DNA of 64,000 nt from Curtobacterium sp. 9128 (GCF_007673775.1 NZ_VEAF01000005.1:124001-188000), one strand, 5' to 3'. Positions 40,882 through 50,727 are shown, counted from the stretch's first letter. Notes: generated by a model not told the origin, from the sequence alone. A program made the numbers and translations.

Positions 40882-42405
40882 TCACCAGCGCGCGACGGCC
40901 CCCACGCTGCCGAGCACCGACCGGGTCTTCGTCTCGACCTCGTCCGCTTCGTCACGGGCGTCGGAGGACCAGGTGACCGCGCCACCGGCCCCGAGCGTCC
41001 GCGACCGGACGCGCGGCCCGAGCGCCCCACCAGGACCACCAGGACCACCGGGCTCGACCACCGTCACCAGTGTGCGGATGGCCACCGACAGATCGACCGC
41101 CCCGCTCGCCGAGAAGTACCCGATCGCGCCCGCGTAGACCCCGCGCGACACGTCCTCCAACCCGTCGGCGATCGTCATCGCACTGATCTTCGGCGCACCG
41201 GTCATCGATCCAGGAGGGAACGCCGCCCGCACCACGTCCGCCCGCGAGGTCCCCGGTGGCACCACACCAGCGATCGTGGACACGAGCTGGTGCACGCTCG
41301 CGTACGTCTCGACGTCGCACAGCCGGTCGACGCGCACGGACCCGGGCACCGCCGTCCGGAGCAGGTCGTTCCGCAGCAGATCGACGATCATCACGTTCTC
41401 GGCACGGTCCTTGACGCTCGTCGCGAGTCCGTCCCGCTGCGCCCGGTCCGCCTCCGGATCCGCCAGTCGCCGTCGCGTGCCCTTGATCGGCTCCGCGAGC
41501 ACGCACCCGTCGGCGTCGACCCGCAGGAAGCGCTCCGGTGACCGACTCGCGACGCGCAACGGCCCGAGCCGCAGGTACGCACCGAACGGGACGGGGTCCG
41601 CGGCGCGCATCCGCAGGTACTCGTCCAGCTGCGGGTCAGCGCCGCGGCCCAGTCCGTCGACGGGCAGCACGAACGCGGTGGTGAGGCAGACCTGGAACGC
41701 GGTGCCGTCGCGGATCGCGGCGCGGCACGCGTCCACCGAGCGCTCGTAGGCGGCGCGTGTGACGCGACCGGTCGCCTCCAGACCGGACGGGAGGCTCGGG
41801 GACGCGTCGACGGGACCGGTGACCGTCGGCAGAGCGGTCACCGTGCCGAGCCAGGTCCGGTTCGCCGCGGAGGCCACCGGTTCTGCGTCGTCGACGAGCG
41901 TCAGCGCCCATGCCGCACCGTCGTCCCGGACGACGACGGCACGGTCCACGAACCGGAGGTCGGCGTCGGCGTGCTCGTCTGCCGTCCGGTCGGGTCCGCC
42001 CGACTCGCGACCGAGCTCGTAGCCGAGGAACCCGACCCACCCGAGCGCGAACCCGAGCCCCGCGACCGGCTCCGACAGCCGCGGCGTGCGCTCGAGCAGA
42101 TCGGCCAGCACGGTGAACGCGGGACGGTCCTCGGAGCGGGACGAGCCGAACCACCGCCGGGACGGTTCGGCGATGTCGAGGTGCGCCCGCCGCTCCTCGT
42201 GCCGGAACCGCACCGCGAACGGCCCGTCGCACAGCGCGAGCACCGACCACCGCGCGCGACCACGCGCGCGGTCAGGAGCACCCGCCGGCAGTGCGGAGTC
42301 GAGCCAGACGACGTCACCGCCGGATGCGACCGCGAGGTCGGCGAGGTCGACCCCGTCGACCCTGCGCGATGCGATCCGCGGGGTCAGACGGCCGCGATCG
42401 TCCAC
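40882..42405 (-). CDS. pabB: Aminodeoxychorismate synthase component I / chorismate-binding enzyme
   Basis: This 507-residue chorismate-utilising enzyme has GFALGWVGFLGYELGRE in the N-terminal half, and SRSPERFLRVDADG, AEPIKGTRRRLADPE, DRAENVMIVDLLRNDL and PGSMTGAPKISAM in the C-terminal catalytic half. The PIKGT form is typical of PabB, whereas TrpE usually has PIAGT. It would aminate chorismate with a PabA glutaminase (not in this window) to give aminodeoxychorismate, the substrate of PabC. A Gly/Pro-rich loop VEPGGPGGPGGALGP lies near the C-terminus. The GTG at 42405 overlaps the end of galM by 22 nt. That start is the least certain point. Confidence 0.88.
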   Translation of the reverse strand: MDDRGRLTPRIASRRVDGVDLADLAVASGGDVVWLDSALPAGAPDRARGRARWSVLALCDGPFAVRFRHEERRAHLDIAEPSRRWFGSSRSEDRPAFTVLADLLERTPRLSEPVAGLGFALGWVGFLGYELGRESGGPDRTADEHADADLRFVDRAVVVRDDGAAWALTLVDDAEPVASAANRTWLGTVTALPTVTGPVDASPSLPSGLEATGRVTRAAYERSVDACRAAIRDGTAFQVCLTTAFVLPVDGLGRGADPQLDEYLRMRAADPVPFGAYLRLGPLRVASRSPERFLRVDADGCVLAEPIKGTRRRLADPEADRAQRDGLATSVKDRAENVMIVDLLRNDLLRTAVPGSVRVDRLCDVETYASVHQLVSTIAGVVPPGTSRADVVRAAFPPGSMTGAPKISAMTIADGLEDVSRGVYAGAIGYFSASGAVDLSVAIRTLVTVVEPGGPGGPGGALGPRVRSRTLGAGGAVTWSSDARDEADEVETKTRSVLGSVGAVARW

Positions 42406-43307
42406 GACGCGTCGTGCGAGCCACCCGGCGCGAGCACCACGAGCCCGCGGTCCGCGCCCGCGTTGAAGGCATCGGGGGCGCAGGTCATCGGCTCGACGGC
42501 GAGGCCGGCACGGTGGTACTCCGGGACGACGTGGTCGGCGGTGTGCACCTGCACCCACGGGCACTCCGGCCCGAACGCCATCACGACCCCGTGCCCGTCG
42601 GCAGCGGTGAGCACGATCGTGGCGGTGCCGCCGTCGGCTCGGTCGAAGCCGGTGAAGGCGTGGTCGACGAACCGGGGGCCGACTGGCGTCGGCGTGCGCA
42701 TGTCGAACTCGTCGTGGACGGGCACGAGCGCGGTCGGGACCAGGCGGTCCTCGGTGACCTCGAGCACCTCGGCCGCCGGGAGCGTCAGCGTCCAGTCGTC
42801 GACGGTCCCCTCCCCCGCGCGCAGGTACGGGTGCGGGCCGGTGCCCCACGGTGCCGCAGCGTCGCCGGTGTTCGTCCCGGTGACGGTGGTGTGCAGCCCG
42901 TCGGCGTCCACGCGGTGGACCACACGGACCTCGACACGGTACGGGTACCCGAACTGCGCGGCGATCGTCGTCGTCAGGACAGCACGGTCCGGCTCGTGCG
43001 CGACGACGACGAAGTCCGTCCACGCCACCAGACCGTGCAGGGCATGCGACCGTCGGGGCTCGGTGAGTGCGAGCTCGTGGTCCTCGCCACCGAAGGAGTA
43101 CCGGCCGTCGACGACCCGGTTCGGCCACGGTGCGAGGACGGCCCCGCGGAACACCGGACGGACCTCGTCCGCGTCGAACGGCACCACGAGGTCACGACCG
43201 TCGTGCCGCAGCGTGCGGAGTGTGGCGCCGACGGTGGCGATCTCGGCGGTGTACCCGGCGGCGGCGATCGTCAGCTGCGAACCGGAGAGAGGGGCGTCGT
43301 TGCTCAT
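42384..43307 (-). CDS. galM: Aldose 1-epimerase family protein
   Basis: This 307-residue mutarotase-like protein has the blocks VLAPWPNRVVDGRYSFGGEDHELALTE, RSHALHGLVAWTDF (His), WGTGPHPYLRAG (second His) and GLAVEPMTCAPDAFN (catalytic Glu). Galactose mutarotases interconvert alpha- and beta-anomers of hexoses in the cytoplasm. This belongs to the GalM-like group common in actinobacteria, whose sugar is often not known. TACGCT ends exactly 6 nt before the ATG at 43307, so the gene is probably leaderless. It overlaps pabB by 22 nt, so the two form an operon despite unrelated functions. Confidence 0.9.
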   Translation of the reverse strand: MSNDAPLSGSQLTIAAAGYTAEIATVGATLRTLRHDGRDLVVPFDADEVRPVFRGAVLAPWPNRVVDGRYSFGGEDHELALTEPRRSHALHGLVAWTDFVVVAHEPDRAVLTTTIAAQFGYPYRVEVRVVHRVDADGLHTTVTGTNTGDAAAPWGTGPHPYLRAGEGTVDDWTLTLPAAEVLEVTEDRLVPTALVPVHDEFDMRTPTPVGPRFVDHAFTGFDRADGGTATIVLTAADGHGVVMAFGPECPWVQVHTADHVVPEYHRAGLAVEPMTCAPDAFNAGADRGLVVLAPGGSHDASWTIAAV

Positions 43308-43313
43308 GCGATC

Positions 43314-43319
43314 AGCGTA
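43314..43319 (-). promoter_or_regulatory. -10 element of galM-pabB
   Basis: TACGCT on the minus strand ends 6 nt before the galM ATG, giving a leaderless arrangement. Confidence 0.55.
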
Positions 43320-43341
43320 GCGGCGGGCCCGGCGAACGGGA

Positions 43342-43374
43342 GAAGCCCCGCTCTCCTGTGGAGAACGGGGCTTC
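43342..43374 (-). terminator. Terminator downstream of tRNA-Ala
   Basis: Arms GAAGCCCCG (43342-43350) and CGGGGCTTC (43366-43374) are perfectly complementary, with a short inner CTCC/GGAG pairing, just 5 nt after the tRNA 3' end. Confidence 0.75.
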
Positions 43375-43379
43375 GTGGG

Positions 43380-43452
43380 TGGATCTGAGGGGACTCGAAC
43401 CCCTGACCCCCTGCATGCCATGCAGGTGCGCTACCAGCTGCGCCACAGACCC
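43380..43452 (-). tRNA. tRNA-Ala (anticodon GGC)
   Basis: The 73-nt cloverleaf folds completely: acceptor stem GGGTCTG/CAGATCC, D stem GCGC/GCGC, anticodon stem CCTGC/GCAGG with loop ATGGCAT (anticodon GGC), and T stem AGGGG/CCCCT with TTCGAGT loop. The discriminator base is A and CCA is not encoded (ACCC follows). GGC reads GCC and GCU alanine codons; GCC is a very frequent codon in this genome. Confidence 0.97.
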
Positions 43453-43461
43453 AGATCTGTT

Positions 43462-43494
43462 CCTCCGGCTTCCCGGAGGCACCACAGAAGCGTA
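43462..43494 (-). promoter_or_regulatory. tRNA-Ala promoter and leader hairpin
   Basis: TACGCT (43494-43489) is a -10-like element about 37 nt before the mature tRNA. A 7-bp hairpin CCTCCGG/CCGGAGG (43462-43468, 43473-43479) lies in the predicted 5' leader. It could be a processing signal or a terminator for rsfS transcription. Confidence 0.45.
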
Positions 43495-43549
43495 CACCAT
43501 CCGCGACCCGGGGAGGGAAATCGGACCAGCACCCCGGGCGCGTCGGCCG

Positions 43550-43936
43550 CTACGCGGTGTGCTCGGCGCCGGCTTCCGCGCCGATCGCCAGCGGGATGGT
43601 CGGGCAGTCCGACCAGAGCCGCTCGAGCGAGTAGTACTGACGGTCTTCCTCGTGGAAGACGTGCACGACGACGTCGCCGAAGTCGATGAGGACCCAGCGG
43701 CCTTCGCTCCGGCCTTCACGGCGCAGTGTCTTTGCGCCGGCCTGGAGCATGCGGTCCTCGACCTCGTCCGCGATGGCCATCACGTTGCGCTCGTTGCGCC
43801 CGGTCGCCAGCAGGAACACGTCGGTGAGCTGCAGCGGCCCGGTCACGTCGAGGGCGACGAGGTCTTCGGCCTGCTTGGCGTCGGCCGCACCAGCGGCGAC
43901 CTGTACGAGTTCCAGTGCGCGAGAGGAGGCGGTCAC
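43550..43936 (-). CDS. rsfS: Ribosome silencing factor RsfS
   Basis: This 128-residue member of the RsfS/YbeB/Iojap family has VAAGAADAKQAEDLVALDVTGPLQLTDVFLLATGRNERNVMAIADEVEDRM, then GRWVLIDFGDVVVHVFHEEDRQYYSLERLW. RsfS binds L14 on the large subunit and blocks subunit joining during nutrient limitation. The start GTG 43936 is preceded by GGAAGG at good spacing. The position immediately after nadD and its partner gene is the usual one in many bacteria. The last 15 residues (IPLAIGAEAGAEHTA) are a short extension. Confidence 0.96.
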   Translation of the reverse strand: MTASSRALELVQVAAGAADAKQAEDLVALDVTGPLQLTDVFLLATGRNERNVMAIADEVEDRMLQAGAKTLRREGRSEGRWVLIDFGDVVVHVFHEEDRQYYSLERLWSDCPTIPLAIGAEAGAEHTA

Positions 43937-44033
43937 GGAGTCCTTCCGGTAGTCACCCGGCACAGCGCCGGATGGGACATGATCATAGGCCACGCCACCG
44001 ACGGCAGCGAGGTCCGGGGCCGGACGCGGAACG

Positions 44034-45416
44034 TCAGGACCCGAAGAAGTTGGTGGTGACGAGGGCCACGATGATGACCGCTGCCCCGGCGACGCCGACC
44101 GCGCCCACCGTCACGGCGATGATCGGCCACGTCCGCGACTCCTTGGGCTTGGCGGCGGCGAGCACCACCTGCCGCGTCGAGGTGTGGCTCGACACCGCAC
44201 GGCTCGCCCGGACGGGACTGGCGTCGGTCTCGGGCTGTTCGTCGTGCTGGTCGAGCAGGCGGTCCACCTCGGCGCCGTCGATCGGGCGGTGCGATCCGGT
44301 CGAGGACAGCGATGCCGGCAGGTCGATCGACCCGGTGAGGATGACCTCACCGGTGGCGTTCAGGGCACCCGTCGGGTCGGCGAGGGCCGAGTTCGGCAGG
44401 ATGATGGCGTTCGTACGGCTCTCCGCGACCCGGCGCTCGCCGGTCTCGGTGTCCTGCACCTCGGCGTCGTTGGAGTCGTGCGCGAGGGTCGACCAGTGGC
44501 CGGCCGGCGCTGCGAATGCCGTCGTGACGGGCTTCGGTTCGACCGGACGTCGGAAGGACGCGCCGTCGGGCTCCGGAGCATCCACAGCGTCGTCGTCGGA
44601 GGACCGGGACGCCTGGACGGGCACCTCGTTCGTGTCGTCGTCCTCCGCGTCGAGCGACAGCGGGAACACGCCGGGCTCCGAGGCGGACGGACGAGCGACG
44701 TCGACGTCAACGACGGGCTCGACCACCGCGGACTCCTCGGCGTCGAGGTCGCCCTGGGGGGCCCACGTCGAGCGGTGGCGTCGGGGCTCCTCGGCGTGCG
44801 CGGCGGCTTCCTCGAGGGGCTCGATCGCATCGGGCGAGCCGTCAGCGGCGGTGGCCTGCTCGACGGCGGCCGGGTCCAGTGCCACCGGGTGCGCGGCGTC
44901 GCGCTCGACTGCCGGGGACGCGGTGCGGTCCTCCTCCGGCAGCGACGCGACCGTCCCGAGGACGTCCTGCACCGTGCGGTCCGAGGAGTGCGGGGTGGGG
45001 TTGCGCAGCGGGACCGGACGGACGCTCTGTCCCTCGGCTTCGCGCATCTGGCGCATCTGCCGTCGGGTGAGCCCACCGGTCCCCGGCACGATCTCGGTGG
45101 CGGACGCCGGCGGCGCCGAGGAGACCGGGGCCGAGGAGGTCGGCGCCGAGGAGACCGGCGCAGAGGAGACCGGCGCAGAGGAAGCCGGCGCAGAGGAAGC
45201 CGGCGCAGAGGAGACCGGCGCTGGGCCCTGGGCCGGCGCAGCGGCCGCGGGGGCGACGTGGGAGCCGGGGCGACGACGACCGCCGTCGGCGGAGGCGGGT
45301 GCACTCGAGGGCACGGTGGGCGGCGGGGTCACGGGCTGCGCGCCGGCGCCAGCCGCGCGCTCACGCTCGCGCGCCTGGCGCCGCGACAGTGGCGGCTGCG
45401 CGTCGGACGGACTCAT
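44034..45416 (-). CDS. Ser/Ala/Pro-rich single-pass membrane protein, function unknown
   Basis: The 460-residue, mostly disordered protein has a basic N-terminal [14 protein letters not shown], and a Pro/Ala-rich region with seven SerSerAlaPro-type 5-residue repeats. [17 protein letters not shown] echoes the first basic motif, and a long acidic middle follows. One transmembrane helix lies near the C-terminus ([25 protein letters not shown]). Such a C-terminally anchored protein would have its bulk in the cytoplasm. Its ATG overlaps the nadD TGA (ATGA). Proteins of this kind occur next to nadD in Microbacteriaceae, but I know of no function. Confidence 0.7.
   Translation of the reverse strand: MSPSDAQPPLSRRQARERERAAGAGAQPVTPPPTVPSSAPASADGGRRRPGSHVAPAAAAPAQGPAPVSSAPASSAPASSAPVSSAPVSSAPTSSAPVSSAPPASATEIVPGTGGLTRRQMRQMREAEGQSVRPVPLRNPTPHSSDRTVQDVLGTVASLPEEDRTASPAVERDAAHPVALDPAAVEQATAADGSPDAIEPLEEAAAHAEEPRRHRSTWAPQGDLDAEESAVVEPVVDVDVARPSASEPGVFPLSLDAEDDDTNEVPVQASRSSDDDAVDAPEPDGASFRRPVEPKPVTTAFAAPAGHWSTLAHDSNDAEVQDTETGERRVAESRTNAIILPNSALADPTGALNATGEVILTGSIDLPASLSSTGSHRPIDGAEVDRLLDQHDEQPETDASPVRASRAVSSHTSTRQVVLAAAKPKESRTWPIIAVTVGAVGVAGAAVIIVALVTTNFFGS
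45111..45215 (-). repeat. Seven tandem 15-bp repeats inside the Ser/Ala/Pro-rich gene
   Basis: Seven 15-bp units of the form GGCGCAGAGGAGACC (plus-strand reading) run head to tail with few changes and encode five-residue SerSerAlaPro(Val/Ala/Thr) repeats in frame. The number of copies could vary between strains without shifting the frame. Confidence 0.85.
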
Positions 45417-46012
45417 GCAACGCTCCGATACAGGTGATGCTTGGTGATGTACTGGACGACACCGTCGGGGACCAGGTACCACACGGGGTTCCCCTGTCGG
45501 ACCCGGTCGCGGCAGTCGGTCGAGGATATGGCCAGGGCCGGGACTTCGAGCAGGCTCACGTCGCGTTCGGGCAGTCCGCTGATGCTGAGGTCGTGCCCGG
45601 GGCGGGTCACGGCGACGAAGTGCGCGAGGTCCCAGAGCCCATCATGGTCTTTCCAGTCGAGGATCTGCTGGACGGCGTCTGCGCCGGAGATGAAGACGAG
45701 CTGCGCGTCGGGGCGCTGGTCGTGCAGGTCGCGGAGCGTGTCGACCGTGTACGTCGGGCCCGGACGGTCGATGTCCACGCGGCTGACGGTGAACATCGGG
45801 TTCGACGCGGTCGCGATGACCGTCATCAGGTAGCGGTGCTCGGCGTCCGTGACGCCCGACTTCATGTAGGGCTGCCCGGTCGGCACGAAGACGACCTCGT
45901 CGAGGTCGAACGACTTCGCGACCTCGGACGCGGCGACGAGGTGGCCGTGGTGGATGGGGTCGAACGTGCCACCCATCACGCCGATACGGGGCCGCCCCGA
46001 GCTCTCGAGCAT
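45413..46012 (-). CDS. nadD: Nicotinate-nucleotide adenylyltransferase
   Basis: This 199-residue nucleotidyltransferase begins [22 protein letters not shown], with the HxGH motif, and ends with the conserved [31 protein letters not shown]. It makes deamido-NAD from nicotinate mononucleotide and ATP, the penultimate step of NAD synthesis. The gene lies 11 nt after the small membrane protein gene and overlaps the next gene by 4 nt, so it is in the rplU-to-rsfS transcription block. Confidence 0.96.
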   Translation of the reverse strand: MLESSGRPRIGVMGGTFDPIHHGHLVAASEVAKSFDLDEVVFVPTGQPYMKSGVTDAEHRYLMTVIATASNPMFTVSRVDIDRPGPTYTVDTLRDLHDQRPDAQLVFISGADAVQQILDWKDHDGLWDLAHFVAVTRPGHDLSISGLPERDVSLLEVPALAISSTDCRDRVRQGNPVWYLVPDGVVQYITKHHLYRSVA

Positions 46013-46023
46013 CGAGCGGCGCG

Positions 46024-46224
46024 TCAGATCTTGGTGTGGCCGAACTCGTCCACACCGGTCTCGTGCGTGCGGGTGGCTTCGAACTTGTTCGAGTGACGGT
46101 AGGCGACGTCGCGGAACGACCAGGTGACGAACCCGAGGAAGATGAAGAACGCGGCGGCCACGACCGGGAAGATGAACGCGGGGACCGACGAGGCGTGCTC
46201 GGCGGCTTCTGCGATGAGGGTCAT
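46024..46224 (-). CDS. Small single-helix membrane protein
   Basis: The 66-residue protein has one hydrophobic helix (about residues 14-36, [21 protein letters not shown]), followed by [31 protein letters not shown]. It is often seen between proA and nadD in Microbacteriaceae-type gene orders, but no role is known to me. It starts after GGAG and ends 11 nt before nadD. Confidence 0.75.
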   Translation of the reverse strand: MTLIAEAAEHASSVPAFIFPVVAAAFFIFLGFVTWSFRDVAYRHSNKFEATRTHETGVDEFGHTKI

Positions 46225-46265
46225 GGTTCGTGGCTCCGATCGGTCGGGGAAGACTGCGGACCAGT

Positions 46266-47531
46266 CTAGCCGCGGATCTGTCCCTGTCCGCGCACGACCC
46301 ACTTCGTGCTGGTGAGTTCCGGCAGGCCCATCGGACCCCGCGCGTGCAGCTTCTGCGTGGAGATGCCGACCTCGGCCCCGAAGCCGAACTCGCCGCCGTC
46401 GGTGAAACGCGTCGAGGCGTTCACCATGACCACGGCGGAGTCGACCGCGGCGAGGAACCGCTCGGCGGTGTCGACGTCGTTCGTCACGATGGACTCGGTG
46501 TGGTGCGTCGACCACCGCGCGATGTGCGCCATCGCGGCGTCGACGTCGGGCACGACGCGGATGGACAGGTCGAGGTCCATCGACTCGGTCGCCCAGTCCG
46601 CCTCGGTCGCCCGGAGCACGCCCGGCACGATCCGCCGGGTCTCGTCGTCGCCGCGGAGCGTCACGCCGGCGGCCCGGAGGCGGTCGGCGAGGGTCGGCAG
46701 CAGGCGTTCGGCCGCGGCTCCGTGCACGAGGAGCGTCTCGAGGGCGTTGCACACGCTCGGCCGCTGCACCTTGCTGTTGAGGACGATGTCGACGGCGCGG
46801 TCGAGCGGGGCGGACTCGTCGAGGAACACGTGCACGACGCCGGCACCCGTCTCGATGACCGGCACCTGGGACTCCGTGACGACGGTCTGGATGAGCGACG
46901 CGCTCCCCCGCGGGATGAGGACGTCGACCAGGCCGCGGGCACGCATCAGCTCGGTTGCGCCCTGGCGGCCGAACTCGTCGATGGTCTGCACGAGCGCACG
47001 CGGCAGCCCGACCGACGCCACCGCGTCCTGGATGCGGGCGACGAGCACGGCGTTGGTCCGCTGGGCTGCCGACCCACCGCGGAGCACGACGGCGTTGCCG
47101 CTCTTGAGCGCGAGGCTCGCGATGTCGACGGTGACGTTCGGCCGTGCCTCGTAGATCGCGCCGACGACACCGAACGGCACGCGGACCTGGGAGAGCTGGA
47201 GGCCGTTCGGCAGCACCGACCCCCGCACGGACTGCCCGACGGGGTCCGTGAGCCCCACGACGTGCTCCACCGCGGACGCGAGGGACTCGATGCGGACCGG
47301 GTCGAGCCGGAGGCGGTCGAGCAGCCCGCCGGACAGACCCGACTCCTCGCCGGCGACGAGGTCACCGTGGTTCGCCGCGACGATCTCGTCACTCGCGGCA
47401 CGGACGCCCGCGGCGATCGCCAGGAGCGCCGCGTCCTTGACCGCGGTCGTCGCGGTCGCCAGGGATGCTGCAGCGGCGCGGGATGCCTCGAGCGTGTCCG
47501 TGAGGGTCGGTGCGGGTGCGGTCAGCGACAT
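46266..47531 (-). CDS. proA: Gamma-glutamyl phosphate reductase
   Basis: This 421-residue aldehyde-dehydrogenase-fold enzyme has [36 protein letters not shown], the catalytic Cys in [14 protein letters not shown], and [27 protein letters not shown]. It reduces gamma-glutamyl phosphate with NADPH in proline synthesis, after ProB. It follows proB in the same block with a 166-bp gap that contains a two-copy direct repeat. The start ATG 47531 aligns with the family. Confidence 0.96.
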   Translation of the reverse strand: MSLTAPAPTLTDTLEASRAAAASLATATTAVKDAALLAIAAGVRAASDEIVAANHGDLVAGEESGLSGGLLDRLRLDPVRIESLASAVEHVVGLTDPVGQSVRGSVLPNGLQLSQVRVPFGVVGAIYEARPNVTVDIASLALKSGNAVVLRGGSAAQRTNAVLVARIQDAVASVGLPRALVQTIDEFGRQGATELMRARGLVDVLIPRGSASLIQTVVTESQVPVIETGAGVVHVFLDESAPLDRAVDIVLNSKVQRPSVCNALETLLVHGAAAERLLPTLADRLRAAGVTLRGDDETRRIVPGVLRATEADWATESMDLDLSIRVVPDVDAAMAHIARWSTHHTESIVTNDVDTAERFLAAVDSAVVMVNASTRFTDGGEFGFGAEVGISTQKLHARGPMGLPELTSTKWVVRGQGQIRG

Positions 47532-47589
47532 GGATCGATTGTAGGTGCGCGCCCTCCCTGGTGACGGCTGACCACGACCGACCGGACAC

Positions 47590-47642
47590 GGCCGGCCCGG
47601 GCGGTGACGGGCACGGACCTGGCCGGCCCGGGATGTGACGGG
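47590..47642. repeat. Two-copy direct repeat between proB and proA
   Basis: Units 47590-47611 and 47621-47642 (GGCCGGCCCGGGNNGTGACGGG) are identical at 20 of 22 positions with a 31-bp period. Each contains the self-complementary core GGCCGGCC. A second short repeat GGGCGAGCCGA and a GCCTCCAGGC word follow at 47641-47680. It may attenuate transcription between proB and proA. Confidence 0.6.
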
Positions 47643-47697
47643 GGCGAGCCGACGGACCAGGGCGAGCCGAGCCTCCAGGCCGTCGGACGCAGCCGTC

Positions 47698-48516
47698 TCA
47701 GGACCGCGGCGCGGCGTGGAACCAGGTGCCGACGTGCTCGCCGGCCAGCGCCTGCGCGACCAGCGCGGTGTCGGTGACCAGCACGCTCGTCCCGGCCTCG
47801 GCGGCGAGCCGGGCCGCGGCGACCTTCGTGCCGGCTCCCCCGGTGCCGACCCCGGCCGCGCCGACCGAACCGAAGGTCACTCCGGCGAGCTCGTCCCCGA
47901 AGGCGACCTCGTCGATCCGTTCCGCACCGGGTTGTTCCGGCGGCCGGGTGTAGAGCGCCTCGATGTCGGAGAGCAGCACGAGTGCGTCCGCGCCGAGGAG
48001 TCGCGCGACGAGTGCGGCGAGCCGGTCGTTGTCACCGAACCGGATCTCGTGGGTGGCGACGGTGTCGTTCTCGTTGACGATCGGCAGCACGCGGAGGGCC
48101 AGCAGCCGGTCGATCGCCCGCTGCGCGTTGACCCGGTGCGTCGGGTTCTGCAGGTCGCCCGCGGTGAGGAGGATCTGTGCGGCGACGACGCCGTGCCGGT
48201 CGAGCTGCTGCTGGTACCGGAACATGAGGACGTTCTGCCCGGTGGCGGCGGCCGCCTGCTGGGTGGCGAGGTCGTCCGGACGCCCCTCGATGCCGAGGAA
48301 CGGGAAGCCCGTCGCGATGGCCCCCGACGACACCAGCACCACCTCGGTGCCCCGCGCGTGCGCGCCGACGAGGGCGTCGACCAGGGACCCGATCTGCCCG
48401 GTGTTCGGGCCGCTGACCGACGAGGACCCGACCTTCACGACGAGCCGCCTGGCCCGCGGGATGTCCGCGCGCGAAGCGACGGGTCCGAGGTCGGGGCGGT
48501 CGGTCGTGTCGGTCAT
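47698..48516 (-). CDS. proB: Glutamate 5-kinase (short form without PUA domain)
   Basis: The 272-residue amino-acid kinase has RLVVKVGSSSVSG, VVLVSSGAIATGFPFLGI, NENDTVATHEIRFGDNDRLAALVA and GTGGAGTKVAAARLA. It phosphorylates glutamate in the first step of proline synthesis and is normally feedback-inhibited by proline. The protein ends right after the kinase domain. The C-terminal PUA domain of the about 367-residue enteric form is absent. The gene lies 7 nt after obg. Confidence 0.95.
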   Translation of the reverse strand: MTDTTDRPDLGPVASRADIPRARRLVVKVGSSSVSGPNTGQIGSLVDALVGAHARGTEVVLVSSGAIATGFPFLGIEGRPDDLATQQAAAATGQNVLMFRYQQQLDRHGVVAAQILLTAGDLQNPTHRVNAQRAIDRLLALRVLPIVNENDTVATHEIRFGDNDRLAALVARLLGADALVLLSDIEALYTRPPEQPGAERIDEVAFGDELAGVTFGSVGAAGVGTGGAGTKVAAARLAAEAGTSVLVTDTALVAQALAGEHVGTWFHAAPRS

Positions 48517-48523
48517 CTGCTGC

Positions 48524-50062
48524 TCAGTCCCTGCTGTCGTCGGTGGTGCCGCCGTCGCCGTCCTCGTCGGCCCACAGCCCGGACCGGCGCTCGGCTTCGA
48601 GTTCGGCGCGCGCGGCGGCCTTGGCGTCCATGCGCTCGAAGTACTCCTCGCGGCGCTGGTTGCGGGTCGGGCGCATGTTCATGTCGACGCGGGCGTCCGT
48701 GCCGCGGGCACTCGTGATGAGCTCCGCGGTCGAGGTGAGCGTCGGCTCCCAGTCGAAGACCATGCCGCCCTCGCCACCGATGACGACGGTGGACCCGGCG
48801 ACGGCGCCGGCCTTGAACAAGCCGTCCTCGACCCCGAGCTTGGCGAGCCGGTCGGCCAGGTAGCCGATCGCCTCCTCGTTCTCGAAGTCGGTCTGCTGGA
48901 CCCAGCGCTCGGGCTTCGACCCGCGGACGCGGTAGAAGCGGTGCTCCTCGCCGCCCTCGGCCCGCACGGTGAACCCGCCCTTGGCGTCGACGGCCTTCGG
49001 GCGGATGACGATGCGCTCCTGGACCGGCTCGGCGGCGGCCGTGGCCCTGGCCTGCTCGACGATGTCGGCGAGCGCGAAGGTCAGCTCGCGGAGGCCCGCG
49101 TGGGAGGCGGTGGAGATCGGGAACACGCGGTAGCCGCGGGCCTCGAGCTCGGGCGTCACGAACGCGGCGAGCTCGGCGGCGTCCGGGACGTCGATCTTGT
49201 TGAGCGCGATGAGCTGCGGGCGCTCGGCGAGCGGGATCTGCCCCTCCGGCACCGGGTAGCGCTCGAGTTCGCGGAGCAGGACGTCGAGGTCGCTCACCGG
49301 GTCACGGCCGGGGTCGAGCGTCGCGCAGTCGATGACGTGCAGCAGCACCTCGCAGCGCTCCACGTGGCGGAGGAACTCGAGACCGAGGCCCTTGCCCTCG
49401 GACGCACCCTCGATCAGTCCGGGGACGTCGGCCACGGTGAAGCGGACCTCGCCGGACTCGACGACGCCGAGGTTCGGGGTGAGGGTGGTGAACGGGTAGT
49501 CGGCGATCTTCGGCTTGGCGGCGGACACCGCGGCGATGAGCGAGGACTTGCCGGCGCTCGGGTAGCCGACCAGGGCGACGTCGGCGATCGTCTTGAGCTC
49601 GAGGCGGACGTCACCGGACTCCCCCTCGGTGCCGAGGAGCGCGAACCCGGGGGCCTTGCGCTTGGTCGTGGCGAGGGCCGCGTTGCCGAGACCGCCCTGG
49701 CCGCCCTGCGCCACGACGACGCGCATGCCGGGCTCGGTCATGTCGGCGATCAGGTCGCCGTCCTCGGCGAAGACGACGGTGCCGACCGGCACGGGGAGCT
49801 CGAGGACCTCGCCCGAGACACCGCTGCGCATGTCGCCCATCCCGGGCTGGCCGTTGCGGCTCGAGCGGTGCGGGGACCGGTGGTAACCGAGCAGCGTCGT
49901 GACCTGCGGGTCGGCGACGAGCACGATGTCGCCACCGTCGCCACCGTTGCCGCCGTCCGGGCCGGCGAGCGGCTTGAACTTCTCACGGCGGACGGACACG
50001 CAGCCGTTGCCGCCGTTCCCTGCCCGCAGGTGCAGGATCACGTCGTCGACGAACGTCGCCAT
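48524..50062 (-). CDS. obg: GTPase Obg/CgtA
   Basis: This 512-residue protein has three domains. The glycine-rich Obg fold covers residues 1 to about 158 ([39 protein letters not shown]). The GTPase domain has G1 [21 protein letters not shown]3 [12 protein letters not shown] and G4 NKID. The C-terminal OCT domain is [35 protein letters not shown] and onward. Obg monitors guanine nucleotides and takes part in late 50S assembly and stress responses. It follows rpmA after a 92-bp gap with a strong hairpin. Confidence 0.97.
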   Translation of the reverse strand: MATFVDDVILHLRAGNGGNGCVSVRREKFKPLAGPDGGNGGDGGDIVLVADPQVTTLLGYHRSPHRSSRNGQPGMGDMRSGVSGEVLELPVPVGTVVFAEDGDLIADMTEPGMRVVVAQGGQGGLGNAALATTKRKAPGFALLGTEGESGDVRLELKTIADVALVGYPSAGKSSLIAAVSAAKPKIADYPFTTLTPNLGVVESGEVRFTVADVPGLIEGASEGKGLGLEFLRHVERCEVLLHVIDCATLDPGRDPVSDLDVLLRELERYPVPEGQIPLAERPQLIALNKIDVPDAAELAAFVTPELEARGYRVFPISTASHAGLRELTFALADIVEQARATAAAEPVQERIVIRPKAVDAKGGFTVRAEGGEEHRFYRVRGSKPERWVQQTDFENEEAIGYLADRLAKLGVEDGLFKAGAVAGSTVVIGGEGGMVFDWEPTLTSTAELITSARGTDARVDMNMRPTRNQRREEYFERMDAKAAARAELEAERRSGLWADEDGDGGTTDDSRD

Positions 50063-50092
50063 GGGGTGTTCACACTTTCGTAGAAATGGGAA

Positions 50093-50121
50093 GGAGGGGC
50101 AGGCACGCGGCCTGCCCCTCC
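50093..50121 (-). terminator. Hairpin between rpmA and obg (terminator or attenuator)
   Basis: Perfect 12-bp arms 50093-50104 and 50110-50121 (GGAGGGGCAGGC / GCCTGCCCCTCC) around a 5-nt loop are followed on the minus strand by TTCCCATTTC. It would let rplU-rpmA be expressed more strongly than obg and the genes beyond. Confidence 0.7.
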
Positions 50122-50154
50122 TCCTGAGACTTGCGTCGTCGGTTGCGCCTGGTG

Positions 50155-50406
50155 CTAGGCGTTGACGATGTTGATGACCTTGCGGCCACCCTTGGTGCCG
50201 AACTCGACCGAGCCGGCGGCCAGGGCGAACAGCGTGTCGTCGCCACCGCGGCCGACGTTGGCGCCCGGGTGGAAGTGCGTGCCGCGCTGGCGGACGATGA
50301 TCTCGCCGGCGTTGACGACCTCGCCACCGAAGCGCTTCACGCCGAGGCGCTGTGCGTTCGAGTCGCGACCGTTGCGAGTGGAACTCGCACCCTTCTTGTG
50401 TGCCAT
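50155..50406 (-). CDS. rpmA: 50S ribosomal protein L27
   Basis: This 83-residue L27 begins [29 protein letters not shown], with the N-terminus directly at the mature sequence, and continues [30 protein letters not shown]27 reaches the peptidyl-transferase centre. No Firmicutes-type cleavable N-terminal extension is present. It starts 12 nt after rplU. Confidence 0.98.
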   Translation of the reverse strand: MAHKKGASSTRNGRDSNAQRLGVKRFGGEVVNAGEIIVRQRGTHFHPGANVGRGGDDTLFALAAGSVEFGTKGGRKVINIVNA

Positions 50407-50418
50407 GAGATGACTCCC

Positions 50419-50727
50419 TTACGCGATCTTGGTGATCTTGACGCGGGTCAGCTCAGCGCGGAAACCCTGGCGCTTCTTGTACCCGGTCTTGTTCTTGAAC
50501 TTCTGGATGATGACCTTCTTGCCGCGGAGGTCCTCGAGCACCTCGGCGGTGACGGTCACCTTGGCCAGGTCGGTCGCGGCGGAGGTGATGGAGTCACCGT
50601 CCACGAGGAGCACGGGCGCGAGCTCGATGTTGCCCTGGTCATCGGCCTTTGCACGATCGATGGTGATGATCGTGCCGACCTCGACCTTCTCCTGACGGCC
50701 GCCGGCGCGCACTACTGCGTAAACCAC
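50419..50727 (-). CDS. rplU: 50S ribosomal protein L21
   Basis: This is a 102-residue L21: [24 protein letters not shown], then [40 protein letters not shown]. It binds 23S rRNA domain I. The start is GTG 50727, preceded by TAAGGATTTCCAC. It is the first gene of the rplU-rpmA-obg-proB-proA-nadD-rsfS block and has a clear promoter at 50859-50888. Confidence 0.98.
   Translation of the reverse strand: MVYAVVRAGGRQEKVEVGTIITIDRAKADDQGNIELAPVLLVDGDSITSAATDLAKVTVTAEVLEDLRGKKVIIQKFKNKTGYKKRQGFRAELTRVKITKIA

Noticed and set aside
45111-45215. Considered as a CRISPR-like repeat array
   Set aside because: Units are contiguous 15-bp repeats without spacers and are in frame within a gene; no cas genes are in the window.
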